A stretch of DNA of 36,536 nucleotides from Candidatus Omnitrophota bacterium (GCA_023819605.1 JAMWCB010000003.1:1-36536); one strand, 5' to 3'. Shown: positions 1 through 9,857, counted from the first letter of the stretch. Made by a program: numbers and translations. Notes: generated by a model from the sequence alone, not told the origin.

Positions 1-725
1 CTGCCGCTGTTTTCCATCGCCGCATGGTTGGTCCAATTATTGATCAATTGTTTGCCGTTGACCCATAACCGCACCCCGTCGTCGCTGAGCGTATAAAACG
101 TATACTTCTGGCTAAACTGCGCCTGCAGCGTGCCCTGCCAGCGCACGCTGAACCCGTCGGCAGGCACCCCCGCACAGGGCGCCGCGCTGCCCCACGCGAA
201 ATCCACCGTGCCGTCAAGGCGTACCAGCGGCGTACCGCTAAGGTCAGCGGCGCGGTAATACCGCCCGGTCAAGCCGGTGCCGCTGCCGATTACCGGCGCC
301 GGATAAAGTTGCGACCGCGGGATAACCTGCTTATCCGTGCCCGGACAACTCCACAGCAACTGCAAGGTGGCATTGCCGACATTGTCGTAATATTCCAACA
401 CCAGCGCATATTCCTCTCCGGCGGTTAAAGTTATACTGCCGCTGTTTTCCATCGCCGCATGGTTGGTCCAATTATTGATCAATTGTTTGCCGTTGACCCA
501 TAACCGCACCCCGTCGTCGCTGAGCGTATAAAACGTATACTTCTGGCTAAACTGCGCCTGCACCGTGCCCTGCCAGCGCGCGCTGAACCTGTCGGCAGGC
601 ACCCCCGCACCGGGCGCAGCGCTGCCCCACGCGAAATCCACCGTGCCGTCAATACGAATCAACGGCGTACCGCTCAGGCCGGTGCCGCCGTAGTACTGCC
701 CGGTCAAACCGGTGCCGCTGCCGAT
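1..725 (-). repeat. Tandem 435-bp direct repeat encoding two PA14 domains
   Basis: The sequence at position 1 recurs at position 436, giving a period of 435 bp (145 codons). The first ~135 bp of the two units are identical, and the following ~150 bp differ at scattered positions, both silent and amino-acid changing. The unit starts at a GSGTGLTG motif in the protein. Further copies may lie left of the window. The pattern indicates recent duplication or gene conversion within the surface protein gene. Confidence 0.9.
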
Positions 726-3359
726 TACCGCTTGTTCCGGCGTACGAATCTGATACGTAGCCGCTGCGGAAACATTTCCTACCGTATCGACGGCAAAAAC
801 GGTATATGTATAGAGTGTGTTTGCGGCAAGGCCGCTGTCGGTATACTGCGGCGCGCTGACCGCGGCGATCTGTACGCCGTTGCGGGAAATCCGATATTCA
901 GCGATACCGACCACATCGACGGACGGCTGCCAGGACAAGTGCACTTCCTTCGCCGAGACGGCGACACCGGTCACCTCTGCCGGCGTTGTCGGCGCGGAGG
1001 TATCCGCGGAACACGGACGGCCGTAGATACTCACCTCCTGAAATGCGCATTCCGTACCGGCGTAGTTTGCCGCGCCGCTCACCCGGAACCATACATACCG
1101 CGCTTTGATTTCCGGAAATTCATCGACTAAGGGATTCTCCGCCGTGCCGCCGGCCGTGTTCGCCTGGCGGTCCACGACTGTTCGGTACACATTATCCTCG
1201 GTCTTGACCTGCACGGCATATCGATACGCGCGCGCGCCGTACGGGATGATTTCCGCGCGGCTGACCAGATAATAATCCCCTAAATCGATTTTTACCCATT
1301 GCGGAAATCCGGCAGCCTTCCAGAGATCCGCCGGATTATCGCCGATCCCGTCAACCAGATTCGCTACGGCGCCGGTGGTTTCATTGTCCTGCGCGGAACA
1401 AACAACATTTTTTTTCAACGCCAGATTACTCCGTCCGTGAATATCCGAAGCGGAGGTTAGGTCAACGAGTTCCCCGGCGCTGAGCGCGTTATCCCAGAGG
1501 ATGCACCGGCGCGCTTTATTACTGGCACAGCGCAAACCCAAAAAAGGCCGGGAAAAATTCAACGTCTTGCCGGAAAGCGTCTGATATGCGCCGCAATCCG
1601 GGCTGGTGGCATGCGGCACATAATTAATCCCGATCCAACTCTGCGGCTCGTTCAGAGCGCGCACGTCCGCGCTCGCGGCGCCGATCGCCGGAGAACCGCT
1701 GCTCAACCGATAATTGCGATTCCGCCAGAGCGCGTCGAACGGGTCGACAAACAGCGGGTTTTTTCCCGCGACGCTGTTGAGGTCATACCCCAATGCCTGC
1801 CACTGCGCAAAGGTATAATTCACGTTAGTGCGCGAAAACCCGCTCAAGCCGGAATCATAATATACGTTGTAATCGTAACGCGCGGAAACCGGCGTTTGCC
1901 GTTGCTCGATAAAATTTGTCCGGACACGCGAAATAATATTATTCACCGCTTCGATTTTCAGCCGGGCGCCGTCATCGCAACGTATACCGCTGCCGGCCGC
2001 GCCGTTATCGCCGGCAATCTGATCTATCGTATTATTCCAATAATACAATTCCCACGCGCCGCCGCTGATTTCATTTTTATCGATGCCTTCTTCGGAAAAC
2101 CCGTAACGGCCGGCTTGCAGAACATTATGGTGCGCGCTGATCACCACGGTCCGGCCATTGGGCTGGCTGCAATGGTGGGCGGCATAGCTGGCGCCATAAC
2201 ACCGGTTACGGTAACTCATCGACGAACTGCGCGTTCTGAGGGCAGAGAGACTGCCGGCGCCGCTGATCACGTTATCATGGATACGGAATGCCGTCGCTGC
2301 CCCTCCCTGCCGTTCATAACCGATAATCGTATCTTTGCCGGTATTCAACGAACAACCGTACAGCTCTCCCGATTCCGCCGCCGACTCGCTGTACCAACCG
2401 GCATCGGCGGCGCGGGCGTCGGCCGCCCGGGCGTTACCGTCAAAATAACTGTACGCGCAGATAAAATAATAGTGTTGTCCGGCCAGGCGGAATCCGGACA
2501 AAGCAACGCCGGACCAGCCATTATTGCGGAATAAGCAATAGCGGAAACGCACGCCGGTACTGACGCCGTCGACCGCGCATCCGTTGCCCCGCGAATCGTT
2601 AAACACGCAATCGGTAAACGTAATATCTGTAGGATCGCCCTGCAGCCATACCGTTCCTTCGCCGGGAACAGCAGCCGCGCCGCGGCTGAATGCGAAACCG
2701 TCGAACCACAGATAATTTTGATTATTGGTGCGGCAGGCGTGCGGGAATATATATGCGGCATCGATCTGCGGACGTACGCCGGTGCCATAGGTTCCAAATT
2801 TGATTACTTGCGCGGCGTTGCCGGAACTTGAAACGACCAATTCTTCCTGCCAGACGCCGCTGCGCGCGAATAAGATTGTATCGCCGGGATTAAACAGCGT
2901 CGCATTGACCTTGGCGATTGTCCGCCAGGCCTGCGCTTGCGTCAAACCGCTGCGGGAATCGTTTCCGGACATGCTGTCCACATAAAAAATTCTTCCCCCG
3001 CCGCTGCGCGGCAGCGGAAATTCCGACGGATAGCGGTCAATAATCCGTCCATTTTCCGCCAGGACATATCCGGAACCGGTCCAGGCCATCGCGCGCAACG
3101 TTCCTTTGCCGTCATCCAGATACACCGTGCCGCGCGCATCATCCCAGAGCGGCAGACGTAATTGACTTACTGCCGACTGGTCACACAAAAGAGTCGTGGT
3201 TGCCGGAATAACCGCAAACGACCACGTTTCAATCATCTTATTTGTCCCGGCCGCCGCGCCGGCCGGCCGAGAAACGATAATCAGTCCAAACGCCGCCGAA
3301 AACAGCAGTAGTTGAACCATCCAACGCCACATTCTCCATTTTGTCCAAAGAAAACGCAT
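1..3359 (-). CDS. Large secreted multidomain surface protein (beta-helix, discoidin-like, FN3, tandem PA14), 3' end outside window
   Basis: The reading frame is open from an ATG at 3359 to the left edge, so about 1,119 N-terminal residues are visible and the C-terminus is missing. Residues 1-38 form a signal peptide (MRFLWTKWR, then a hydrophobic run ending in PAGAAAG). From about residue 120 a segment starting DSMSGNDS and rich in N, G and hydrophobic steps reads as a right-handed parallel beta-helix of the kind found in polysaccharide lyases and adhesins. A discoidin-like (F5/8 type C) domain follows at about 640-775 (NLALKKNV, VDGIGDN, WVKIDLG). A fibronectin III domain lies at about 785-875 (PAEVTGVAVSA, VHLSWQPS). 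Two PA14 domains of 145 residues each follow (TGQYYGG, DDGVRLWVNG), the second cut by the edge. The likely role is extracellular carbohydrate binding or adhesion; no catalytic residue can be assigned. Confidence 0.85.
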   Translation of the reverse strand, partial: MRFLWTKWRMWRWMVQLLLFSAAFGLIIVSRPAGAAAGTNKMIETWSFAVIPATTTLLCDQSAVSQLRLPLWDDARGTVYLDDGKGTLRAMAWTGSGYVLAENGRIIDRYPSEFPLPRSGGGRIFYVDSMSGNDSRSGLTQAQAWRTIAKVNATLFNPGDTILFARSGVWQEELVVSSSGNAAQVIKFGTYGTGVRPQIDAAYIFPHACRTNNQNYLWFDGFAFSRGAAAVPGEGTVWLQGDPTDITFTDCVFNDSRGNGCAVDGVSTGVRFRYCLFRNNGWSGVALSGFRLAGQHYYFICAYSYFDGNARAADARAADAGWYSESAAESGELYGCSLNTGKDTIIGYERQGGAATAFRIHDNVISGAGSLSALRTRSSSMSYRNRCYGASYAAHHCSQPNGRTVVISAHHNVLQAGRYGFSEEGIDKNEISGGAWELYYWNNTIDQIAGDNGAAGSGIRCDDGARLKIEAVNNIISRVRTNFIEQRQTPVSARYDYNVYYDSGLSGFSRTNVNYTFAQWQALGYDLNSVAGKNPLFVDPFDALWRNRNYRLSSGSPAIGAASADVRALNEPQSWIGINYVPHATSPDCGAYQTLSGKTLNFSRPFLGLRCASNKARRCILWDNALSAGELVDLTSASDIHGRSNLALKKNVVCSAQDNETTGAVANLVDGIGDNPADLWKAAGFPQWVKIDLGDYYLVSRAEIIPYGARAYRYAVQVKTEDNVYRTVVDRQANTAGGTAENPLVDEFPEIKARYVWFRVSGAANYAGTECAFQEVSIYGRPCSADTSAPTTPAEVTGVAVSAKEVHLSWQPSVDVVGIAEYRISRNGVQIAAVSAPQYTDSGLAANTLYTYTVFAVDTVGNVSAAATYQIRTPEQAVIGSGTGLTGQYYGGTGLSGTPLIRIDGTVDFAWGSAAPGAGVPADRFSARWQGTVQAQFSQKYTFYTLSDDGVRLWVNGKQLINNWTNHAAMENSGSITLTAGEEYALVLEYYDNVGNATLQLLWSCPGTDKQVIPRSQLYPAPVIGSGTGLTGRYYRAADLSGTPLVRLDGTVDFAWGSAAPCAGVPADGFSVRWQGTLQAQFSQKYTFYTLSDDGVRLWVNGKQLINNWTNHAAMENSG

Positions 3360-3379
3360 CCTAAGCCATAATACTTTCC

Positions 3380-3673
3380 CCCCTGTTTTCCCCCTGGTTA
3401 TGCTTTCCGACAGCCGGAACACCGCAGAGAAAAATAAAACCTCCCCCCCAGCCATCCGGACATCACCTGTTCCAGATGCTGAGATGAGAGGATCCATCCT
3501 CACGGCGCACTTCGGGCACCCCCGGCAATACCCGCTTTCCCCATCAAGCGGGATTAACCGTTGTTCAGCTCATCCGTGCATGAACCTAATCAGTTTTCGC
3601 GCGCGCCGAACCGATACCTGCCGTACGGCACGCGACCATTTTCCCCAACCCGCACCTCTCGGTACAAGCGGGC
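3380..3673 (-). ncRNA. Structured 5' leader or small RNA upstream of the surface protein gene
   Basis: Between a perfect promoter (3676-3704) and the ATG at 3359 lie about 310 nt without a convincing gene. The minus strand can form a series of stem-loops: 3649-3672 (CCCGC/GCGGG), 3619-3630 (UGCC GUAC GGCA), 3563-3585 (GUUCA/UGAAC), 3531-3552 (CCCGCUU/AAGCGGG, 7 perfect pairs), 3504-3520, 3488-3501 (GAGGA UGGA UCCUC) and 3464-3478. A G-rich stretch, then a U-rich run, lies near 3428-3450. I found no signature of the c-di-GMP, TPP, SAM, cobalamin, SRP, RNase P or tmRNA classes. It may be an unrecognised riboswitch, a mRNA-stabilising leader or a separate small RNA. Confidence 0.45.
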
Positions 3674-3675
3674 AA

Positions 3676-3704
3676 ATTATACTTTCCGAGACGGAAAATG
3701 TCAA
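3676..3704 (-). promoter_or_regulatory. Consensus sigma-70 promoter (TTGACA-17-TATAAT)
   Basis: On the minus strand TTGACA (3699-3704) is followed after exactly 17 bases by TATAAT (3676-3681), a perfect match to the housekeeping consensus. Transcription should start near 3669, at the first stem of the structured leader and about 310 nt before the surface protein start codon. No other reading frame begins close to it. Confidence 0.8.
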
Positions 3705-3755
3705 GCCTGAAAAATTTATCGACAGTAAAAATCCTGATCCGATATACGTGCACAC

Positions 3756-5021
3756 TCATTCAACGGCGCCGGCGGTCGTTTTGGCCAGCAGCGGATCAGT
3801 CCGAAAAACCGGCAGATGATAAAAAAAGAACGCCGCCGCAATCATGCAGCCCATGCCGCAAATCGTCAAGGTTGCCGCCGCGCCGACCTGCGCGGCCAAT
3901 GCCCCGGCCAACAAACTGCCGAACGGCGCCATGCCCATAAACGCCATCGTATACAAACTCATCACCCGTCCCCGCATCCGTTCGGAAACGATCGTCTGCA
4001 ACATAATATTCCCGGCGCTGAATAAAACCATCATCACAAATCCGCTGGCCAGGAGAGTTACCAGGGAAAACCAGAGCCGGTGTGAATGAGCAAACACGGC
4101 CATCCCGATCCCAAAAACAAACGCCGCAACGGCAACCCGCGTCTCCAAACCGCGCATTGATGACCGGCCGGCCAAATAAAACGCGCCGCCCAACGCCCCG
4201 ATTCCGGAAACGGACATCAACAAACCTAATAATTGCGGGCCGCCGCTAAAAATTTCCCGCACAAACACCGGCATCAAGACCGGATAGGCAACGCCCAGCA
4301 TGCTGACCAACGCCATCAAAGTCAGCAAGGCGCGGATTGAAACACTCCGATACGCGTAGTGCATGCCGTCGCGCATCTGGCGGATAAAATGCCGCGGTGA
4401 TTCGGCTACCGGACGCACGGAAATCTTCATGCGCAGCAGCGACGCAAGCACCGCGGTGTAGCTGAGCGCATTAAGCAAAAAACAAATTCCTTCTCCGGCA
4501 ACCGTAATGAGGATCCCGGCAAGGGCCGGCCCGACCAAGCGTGCCGCATTGACGATCGAAGAATTCAACGCGATCGCATTACTTAAATCTTCGCGATCTT
4601 CGATCATATCGATGGTAAACGCCTGGCGAACCGGAATATCAAAGGCGTTAATCAAACCCAGAAAAATACTCAAAACAATAACATGCCATATTTTCAGCAT
4701 TCCGGAAAAAAAAAGCACGGCCAGAGCCAACGATTGCAGCAGCGCTAACGTTTGCGTCAAAATGATCATATGATGCCGGTGGCAGCGGTCCGCGGCGACG
4801 CCGGCGAACGGCGCTACCAAAAATGTCGGGATTTGCCCGGAAAAACCGACCACCCCGAGCAAAAAAGGAGACTGGGTCAGGCGATACACCAGCCACCCCA
4901 GCGCCACCTGCTGCATCCACGTGCCGGTCAATGAAATACTTTGGCCGCAGACAAATAACCGATAATTACGGGACCGCAACGCCCGGAAAAACCGTTGGGA
5001 CATTCCATTAAAAAAACGCAT
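3756..5021 (-). CDS. MFS transporter, DHA3/EntS-like exporter
   Basis: A 421-residue integral membrane protein of the major facilitator superfamily with about 12 hydrophobic segments. It begins FFRALRSRNYRLFVCGQ and carries SLTGTWMQQVALGWLVYRLT, typical of the MFS_3/EntS-like drug or siderophore exporters. The loop between TM2 and TM3 (VVGFSGQIPTFLVAPFAGVAADR) is the family signature region. The frame stays open upstream to 5264, but that would overlap the next gene by about 180 nt, so the ATG at 5021 (MRFFNGMS) is chosen; MSQRFF at 5003 is an alternative. The substrate cannot be told from sequence. It follows a secreted glycosidase gene on the same strand. Confidence 0.88.
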   Translation of the reverse strand: MRFFNGMSQRFFRALRSRNYRLFVCGQSISLTGTWMQQVALGWLVYRLTQSPFLLGVVGFSGQIPTFLVAPFAGVAADRCHRHHMIILTQTLALLQSLALAVLFFSGMLKIWHVIVLSIFLGLINAFDIPVRQAFTIDMIEDREDLSNAIALNSSIVNAARLVGPALAGILITVAGEGICFLLNALSYTAVLASLLRMKISVRPVAESPRHFIRQMRDGMHYAYRSVSIRALLTLMALVSMLGVAYPVLMPVFVREIFSGGPQLLGLLMSVSGIGALGGAFYLAGRSSMRGLETRVAVAAFVFGIGMAVFAHSHRLWFSLVTLLASGFVMMVLFSAGNIMLQTIVSERMRGRVMSLYTMAFMGMAPFGSLLAGALAAQVGAAATLTICGMGCMIAAAFFFYHLPVFRTDPLLAKTTAGAVE

Positions 5022-5082
5022 GCCAGTTAGTATACCGCAAAAACCGCCGGCGCACCGTATTTTTTTCGCACGGGCGGATCCT

Positions 5083-7689
5083 TCAGTCCCGCGCTTTTTC
5101 CCGCAGATACAGTGTTTCAATGCCCCCCGGAGCAAAGGGTAGCGTAACCGTCCGAAATCCCAGAGCGGTGCGCGATGGCCGTTCGAGCATATCCGCCGAA
5201 AAACACCCCGCATGCGCTGGTGAAAACTCGATTCTGCCGAGCGTCTGCCGGCCGGCCGCTTCATAACAACGCAGCACGATTCCTTGCGCGTCCTCGGCGC
5301 GCTTCAGCGCCGTCACAATAAGCGATTCCGGCTGCGTCGCGCAAAAACTATAGGTTTCCGGCAATAAAAATCCGCGCGCGCTTTCCGTTCCGGCAGCCGC
5401 GATTAACGGGCTGTGCTGCTCCCAGCCGGCGCGCACCGCCGCGCTGCGATTAAAACCACCGGCGTAGGGACGGATGCTCCACTCATATACATGTGTCCCG
5501 GCCGTATCGAAAAAATACGGCTCCCCATAAAAATTCTGATCGGTGATCAACAGCGGCGCCGTAATCACCGTCATCGCCTCTTTTGCCTGGTTAACGTCAA
5601 AATATCCCCAACGACTGAGCACCGTGCAGCCGGAATCCGCGCTGGCCACATCCAGCCAGCTCTTTGCGAACAATCCGTACCTGCAGTGCGCCGCCGGCCG
5701 GGGCACCGCTTGACCGGCGCAGGTATGCGCGGATCCCCGGTAGGTTGCGACGGTGTATGGAATATCGTACCGCACTGCCGCTGCACTATCGGTGCGCAGG
5801 GCAAAAACACTCCCGACCCGCAACTTTGCCGCCCCGGCCCGCTTTTTCCAATTCGACAAAATTATCCGCACGTCAATCCGTTTTAATTGCGGATAGACGG
5901 TCACTTCCCGAATAAGCGCGCTGCCCTCCACAAATGCCGAAGTCATGCGCACGGTAGAACTAACCGGGCCGCAGTCTACCCGTTCGGTTTTCGTGTCATA
6001 ACGGGAACTGCGCTGCCATGCTCCCGTCATCGATGCCGGAGCTAAAATATGTTTAGAACGGAACGCCTGCGCGATAACTTCGGAAAAATCGAGAGCGTAA
6101 TCAGCGAGCAGCTGACGGCCGGTCTGTTTATCGATAATGCTCGACACGGCGCCGCGTTCCGGCTGGAACTCAATTTGAAAAAATTGATTTTCCAAACGAC
6201 GGCACGGTGTCGCGTCAACTGCTGTGGAATTCGGCGCGTCCACCGCGCGCACATAATACGTGGCGTACCCTAATGCCGGCACGCGCGCGACAAAACGAAC
6301 TTCCACGGTGCCGCCGCTGCCGCGGCGCTGCTGCGAATCAAGGATGGCGCCATCGGCGTCAACGATCTGCCAGCGCTGCCCTTCCCGCAACGGAAAAGCC
6401 GCCGGAATCGAAACCGTCGCTAAATCGACACGTTCCCAATTCATCGGATTAAATACTGCCACCGGAATTCCGGCATGCCGTTTATGAATATGCCGCAGCA
6501 GCGATTGCAACGCGGTATCGATCATCTGCCGCAGGTTTTGATTCAGCTGCCGGGCACGCCGGAATTTGACCGCATCGCTGCGCCTGCCCCCCTTGCCTCC
6601 CCAATTATGTTCGCGGTTCAACAGCCATCCTTTCCAAGCATCGCGGATTTCATTTGCCGGATACGCATACTCCGCCACCAATGCCGCCGTTATCGCCGCC
6701 AATTTTTCCCCATCCAGCAGCAACGATTCCACCTGCCGGCTCTCCCAGCCATAACGAGGCACATACAAATCCATCGCGTCCCACGCCGAAGGGATATCCC
6801 CCGTGCATCGCGGCAGCTCTTGCTTTTCCGCCTGTAAAAAAAATTCGGAACTATTCACTAATCGCAGCGAAATTCCGCTCGCGGGCTTCGTGCGATTGTA
6901 GGCGCGTATACGTGCCGGTATATTCGGATCCGGCAAGCGGCAATCCCCCCCTACGGCGGCGGCTAATAACGGCAGCGGTTGATCGTGCGCGCGCATGCGT
7001 TCGAACCGCTGAAAAAAAACGTCCGGCTCCCGATACGCCTGCCGGTTATTATAGCCGCCGGGCAATTCCAAGCGAAGCACCGCAGACCCATCCGGAGCTG
7101 CCCAACGCGACAGCCAGGGGCCGGAATAATCACGCCACGTCACGACGTAGTAAATGCCGGATTTTGCAAGAATCTGCGGCAATTGCGCTGTATGACCTGG
7201 AATATCGATATTCCAGGCAAAATCCGTATCATACGCAAAGGTATCCGCCAGCCATTTCTTTCCGAAATAGACATTGCGGATTAACCCTTCCGGCCCCGCT
7301 AAAGCTTCCGCGCACGCGGCGTACAGGCCGCCGCAGTCGATAATTCCCCGCCGCAGCAAATCCCGGATCGTTTCTTTGTAGTGTGGATAGTATTCCAGGA
7401 ATGCCTCAAGCGCCGCCGTAGTTTCAATCGTATAGCGAAAATCCGGATCGCGCCGGATTATGTTCAATACCTGCCGGATGATCTGCGCGTTTTTTTTCCG
7501 GCAATACCGCGGCGTTCCCACCCAACTCAAATCCGCATGCGTATGCGGGATAATATATAGTGTCCGGGGTGCCGCCGGCTCAGCATGACCGGGGCCTGCG
7601 TTGCCGAAGGCCGCCAGACACACAAACACCGCGCGCACCACGCCCGCCCAGAAACTTTCATTCCCAAAACACGTTGCGCGGATTTTCAT
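5083..7689 (-). CDS. Secreted glycoside hydrolase family 38-type alpha-mannosidase
   Basis: 868 residues. After an N-terminal hydrophobic segment ending near GHAEPAA, the mature part starts with YIIPHTHADLSW, the GH38 H-x-H-x-D zinc and substrate signature. The segment WNIDIPGHTAQLPQIL corresponds to the nucleophile region (D followed by GH-x-AQLP). A long beta-rich C-terminal half (AVFNPMNWERV, LENQFFQIEF) matches the GH38 C-terminal domains. The reaction would be hydrolysis of terminal alpha-mannosyl residues from glycans outside the cytoplasm. The start at 7689 is preferred because it begins the signal-like segment and has AGGGG just before it and GGAGGT further upstream; an upstream start at 7755 is possible but would overlap nothing useful. 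Family assignment is firm, exact glycan specificity unknown. Confidence 0.85.
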   Translation of the reverse strand: MKIRATCFGNESFWAGVVRAVFVCLAAFGNAGPGHAEPAAPRTLYIIPHTHADLSWVGTPRYCRKKNAQIIRQVLNIIRRDPDFRYTIETTAALEAFLEYYPHYKETIRDLLRRGIIDCGGLYAACAEALAGPEGLIRNVYFGKKWLADTFAYDTDFAWNIDIPGHTAQLPQILAKSGIYYVVTWRDYSGPWLSRWAAPDGSAVLRLELPGGYNNRQAYREPDVFFQRFERMRAHDQPLPLLAAAVGGDCRLPDPNIPARIRAYNRTKPASGISLRLVNSSEFFLQAEKQELPRCTGDIPSAWDAMDLYVPRYGWESRQVESLLLDGEKLAAITAALVAEYAYPANEIRDAWKGWLLNREHNWGGKGGRRSDAVKFRRARQLNQNLRQMIDTALQSLLRHIHKRHAGIPVAVFNPMNWERVDLATVSIPAAFPLREGQRWQIVDADGAILDSQQRRGSGGTVEVRFVARVPALGYATYYVRAVDAPNSTAVDATPCRRLENQFFQIEFQPERGAVSSIIDKQTGRQLLADYALDFSEVIAQAFRSKHILAPASMTGAWQRSSRYDTKTERVDCGPVSSTVRMTSAFVEGSALIREVTVYPQLKRIDVRIILSNWKKRAGAAKLRVGSVFALRTDSAAAVRYDIPYTVATYRGSAHTCAGQAVPRPAAHCRYGLFAKSWLDVASADSGCTVLSRWGYFDVNQAKEAMTVITAPLLITDQNFYGEPYFFDTAGTHVYEWSIRPYAGGFNRSAAVRAGWEQHSPLIAAAGTESARGFLLPETYSFCATQPESLIVTALKRAEDAQGIVLRCYEAAGRQTLGRIEFSPAHAGCFSADMLERPSRTALGFRTVTLPFAPGGIETLYLREKARD

Positions 7690-7760
7690 GCCCCTGCCAA
7701 CGTTCCTTACCTCCTTGACACTGCCGCCGGCTCCATCCTCGGGCCGTTGCGGCACCCCCG

Positions 7761-8390
7761 TTATCCGGCACCCAACAACACACCGATACCGCCATAGATC
7801 AGCTGCTCCATAATACCGATCACCGGATTGAGCGCGCCGGTAAACAGCAAAAACGCAAGAATAAAAAAACCATACGGTTCCACACGCGCCAGGCGTTCCT
7901 GCGCCGGCGGAGAAAGAACACTCATTAAAATACGGGAACCGTCGAGCGGCGGAATAGGTATCAGGTTAAAGGCGGCTAAAATAATATTGATCCGCACCAG
8001 CAGCACAAGACCTGCGGTCAATCCCGGATTCATCTCCGCCAGCGGACTGCGCAGCACGATTATCCCGCACACCGCGATCAAAACATTTGCCAGGCACCCG
8101 GCTAAAGAAACGCAGAACAAAGCCAGGCGCGCATACCGCAAGCGGCCGTAATTGACCGGCACCGGACGCGCCCAGCCGAATCCGGCAACAAACAGCATCA
8201 ACGTTCCCACCGGGTCAATGTGATTGAACGGGTTCAGGGTCAAGCGTCCCTGCCGGCGCGCCGTATCGTCGCCGAAGCGCAGCGCCACCCAGCCATGCGC
8301 CACCTCATGGACGATCACCGAATACAGCAACAGCGCCGCCAGAACAAAAAAATACACGGGGTTCTGAATCAATAAAGATAAAAAACTCAT
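7761..8390 (-). CDS. Site-2 protease family (peptidase M50) membrane metalloprotease
   Basis: A 209-residue protein with about five membrane segments. HEVAHGW at residues 28-34 is the zinc-binding H-E-x-x-H in a transmembrane helix, and [14 protein letters not shown] near the C-terminal third is the N-x-x-P-x-x-P-x-D-G motif that supplies the third ligand. There is no PDZ domain, and the small size fits the minimal M50 subgroup common in bacteria. The frame is open to 8522, but the upstream part is arginine-rich low-quality sequence, so MSFLSLL at 8390 is chosen. The substrate is unknown; such enzymes cleave membrane-embedded regulators. It lies 72 nt upstream of the GH38 gene start. Confidence 0.88.
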   Translation of the reverse strand: MSFLSLLIQNPVYFFVLAALLLYSVIVHEVAHGWVALRFGDDTARRQGRLTLNPFNHIDPVGTLMLFVAGFGWARPVPVNYGRLRYARLALFCVSLAGCLANVLIAVCGIIVLRSPLAEMNPGLTAGLVLLVRINIILAAFNLIPIPPLDGSRILMSVLSPPAQERLARVEPYGFFILAFLLFTGALNPVIGIMEQLIYGGIGVLLGAG

Positions 8391-8560
8391 ACGCCATAGT
8401 CTCCGATCGCGCCGCAGCCGCGTTCCTCCGTGCGGATGCGCACACATTCCCGCACACCGAGCGCAAAGATTTTCCCGTCGCCGGTCTTTCCGCTTTTCGC
8501 GCCGGCGCCGCGCATCGACCACATTGAAACAAGACTGTTTGCGTTGCCGCCGGCGCGCCG

Positions 8561-9838
8561 TTACTCCCGAAGGATCGATTCCGCGCGCCGGGCATACGCC
8601 TGATACAATGCGCGCTCAGCCGCCGTCAACGCCGGATCCGGCGCGGCCGCGGTCCACCGGTCTAAAAATAAGCGATAATAACGCCGCGCCGGCGACGGCA
8701 TATTTTGCTTTTCCAAAAGCACTGCCGCCTGATACAAATCATAGGGTTCCTGAAATAAAATCACCGCCCGGCATACCCAGCGGAACGCCTGGAAATAATC
8801 CTGTTCTTCCCGCCAGAGGCCGTATGCCTGCCGCACTGCGCGCAACGCAATCGGATGCCGGGCGTCTTCGCCGGCCCGCGCCCATCCCTGGCTGAAATAA
8901 TCCAGCGCTTCCCGGCGCAAAAGGCGCGCGTGCGCAGGGTCAGCCACGGCGGCGGCCTGCGCCGCCGTGGTCAGTCCCAATCCGTACCAGGATTGGAAAT
9001 TCTCCGGCGCTTCCTGCCGCAGCGCGCTGAACAGCGATCCGGCCGGCGGCAGGCATTCGCCGCCGGCCATATACAACGCGTAGGCCAGCGAAAAACGAAT
9101 CTCCGGATCAGCCGGCGCCAGCTGCGCCGCGCGCAAATACTCGATAATTGCCGCCGGATATTCCCGACGGCCGGCATATTCGGCTCCCCGCGCCGCATAC
9201 GCCTGGCTGCCGGCTGCCGCATCCGCGCCATACAGCGCGGCCCGCTGCGCCAATTGATAACCGGCATACCGTTCATGCTCAAAAACACCGGGATGAGCGA
9301 GCAGCCACCGCGCAAACGCGGCCAGCGCATCGGCGTACTGCTGCACTGCTTCCGGAAAATAAAAAAAATGTTCTCTCTGTTCGCGCAGGGTTGTTCCGTC
9401 CGGCAAACGTTTTTGCTCCAGCACCGCCGCCACATTCGCCAAGGACCGTTCCAGACGCGCAGCGGCCTGCCCGAACGCGTCCCGCAATCCCTGCGCCGCC
9501 GGATCGTCGACGGAAATTTTCGCAACTTCCGCGGCAAACTGCCGGATCCATTTCTGCGCGTCGGCAACGCGCGACACCTTTTTATACGCGGCAATAAATT
9601 CACGCTCGGCGGTCGTTTCACGCAATTGCCTAACGGCCTCGAAATCCAAAAAAATTATACGCAAGCCGTTCTCTGCGCAGGAAAGCGAACGCCATAAATT
9701 TTGCAACGGTTCAACCACGCCCGCCTGCCGCGCGTCCCGGCCGGGCTCCAACGGCTGCAATTGCCCCGAAGCGATCCGTTCGCCACCGCACAACATTAAT
9801 CCACTCAGCACCAGCGGGACACAGTATTTCCGCAGCAC
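8561..9838 (-). CDS. Exported TPR-repeat protein
   Basis: 425 residues beginning with a GTG codon at 9838, preceded by GAGGG. The N-terminus (KYCVPLVLSGLMLCGG) is a signal peptide; the cysteine is not in a good lipobox, so periplasmic or lipoprotein status is open. The central and C-terminal parts are alanine-rich helical repeats resembling tetratricopeptide repeats (REYPAAIIEYLRAAQLAPADPEIRFSLAYALY at about 225-260, DYFQAFRWVCRAVILF later). Function unknown; TPR proteins act as scaffolds. A terminator-like hairpin separates it from the lipoprotein gene upstream. Confidence 0.7.
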   Translation of the reverse strand: MLRKYCVPLVLSGLMLCGGERIASGQLQPLEPGRDARQAGVVEPLQNLWRSLSCAENGLRIIFLDFEAVRQLRETTAEREFIAAYKKVSRVADAQKWIRQFAAEVAKISVDDPAAQGLRDAFGQAAARLERSLANVAAVLEQKRLPDGTTLREQREHFFYFPEAVQQYADALAAFARWLLAHPGVFEHERYAGYQLAQRAALYGADAAAGSQAYAARGAEYAGRREYPAAIIEYLRAAQLAPADPEIRFSLAYALYMAGGECLPPAGSLFSALRQEAPENFQSWYGLGLTTAAQAAAVADPAHARLLRREALDYFSQGWARAGEDARHPIALRAVRQAYGLWREEQDYFQAFRWVCRAVILFQEPYDLYQAAVLLEKQNMPSPARRYYRLFLDRWTAAAPDPALTAAERALYQAYARRAESILRE

Positions 9839-9857
9839 AAAACCCTCGTTAACAAAA

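Noticed and set aside
1611-2534. A 307-codon open frame on the plus strand
   Set aside because: It is antisense to the beta-helix part of the surface protein, which has a clear signal peptide and domains.
3440-3520. Weak similarity of the leader to a TPP riboswitch on either strand
   Set aside because: The CUGAGA core and the conserved second helix signature are missing or out of order.
8855-9697. A 280-codon plus-strand open frame
   Set aside because: Shadow of the TPR gene, arginine- and glutamine-rich with no family features.
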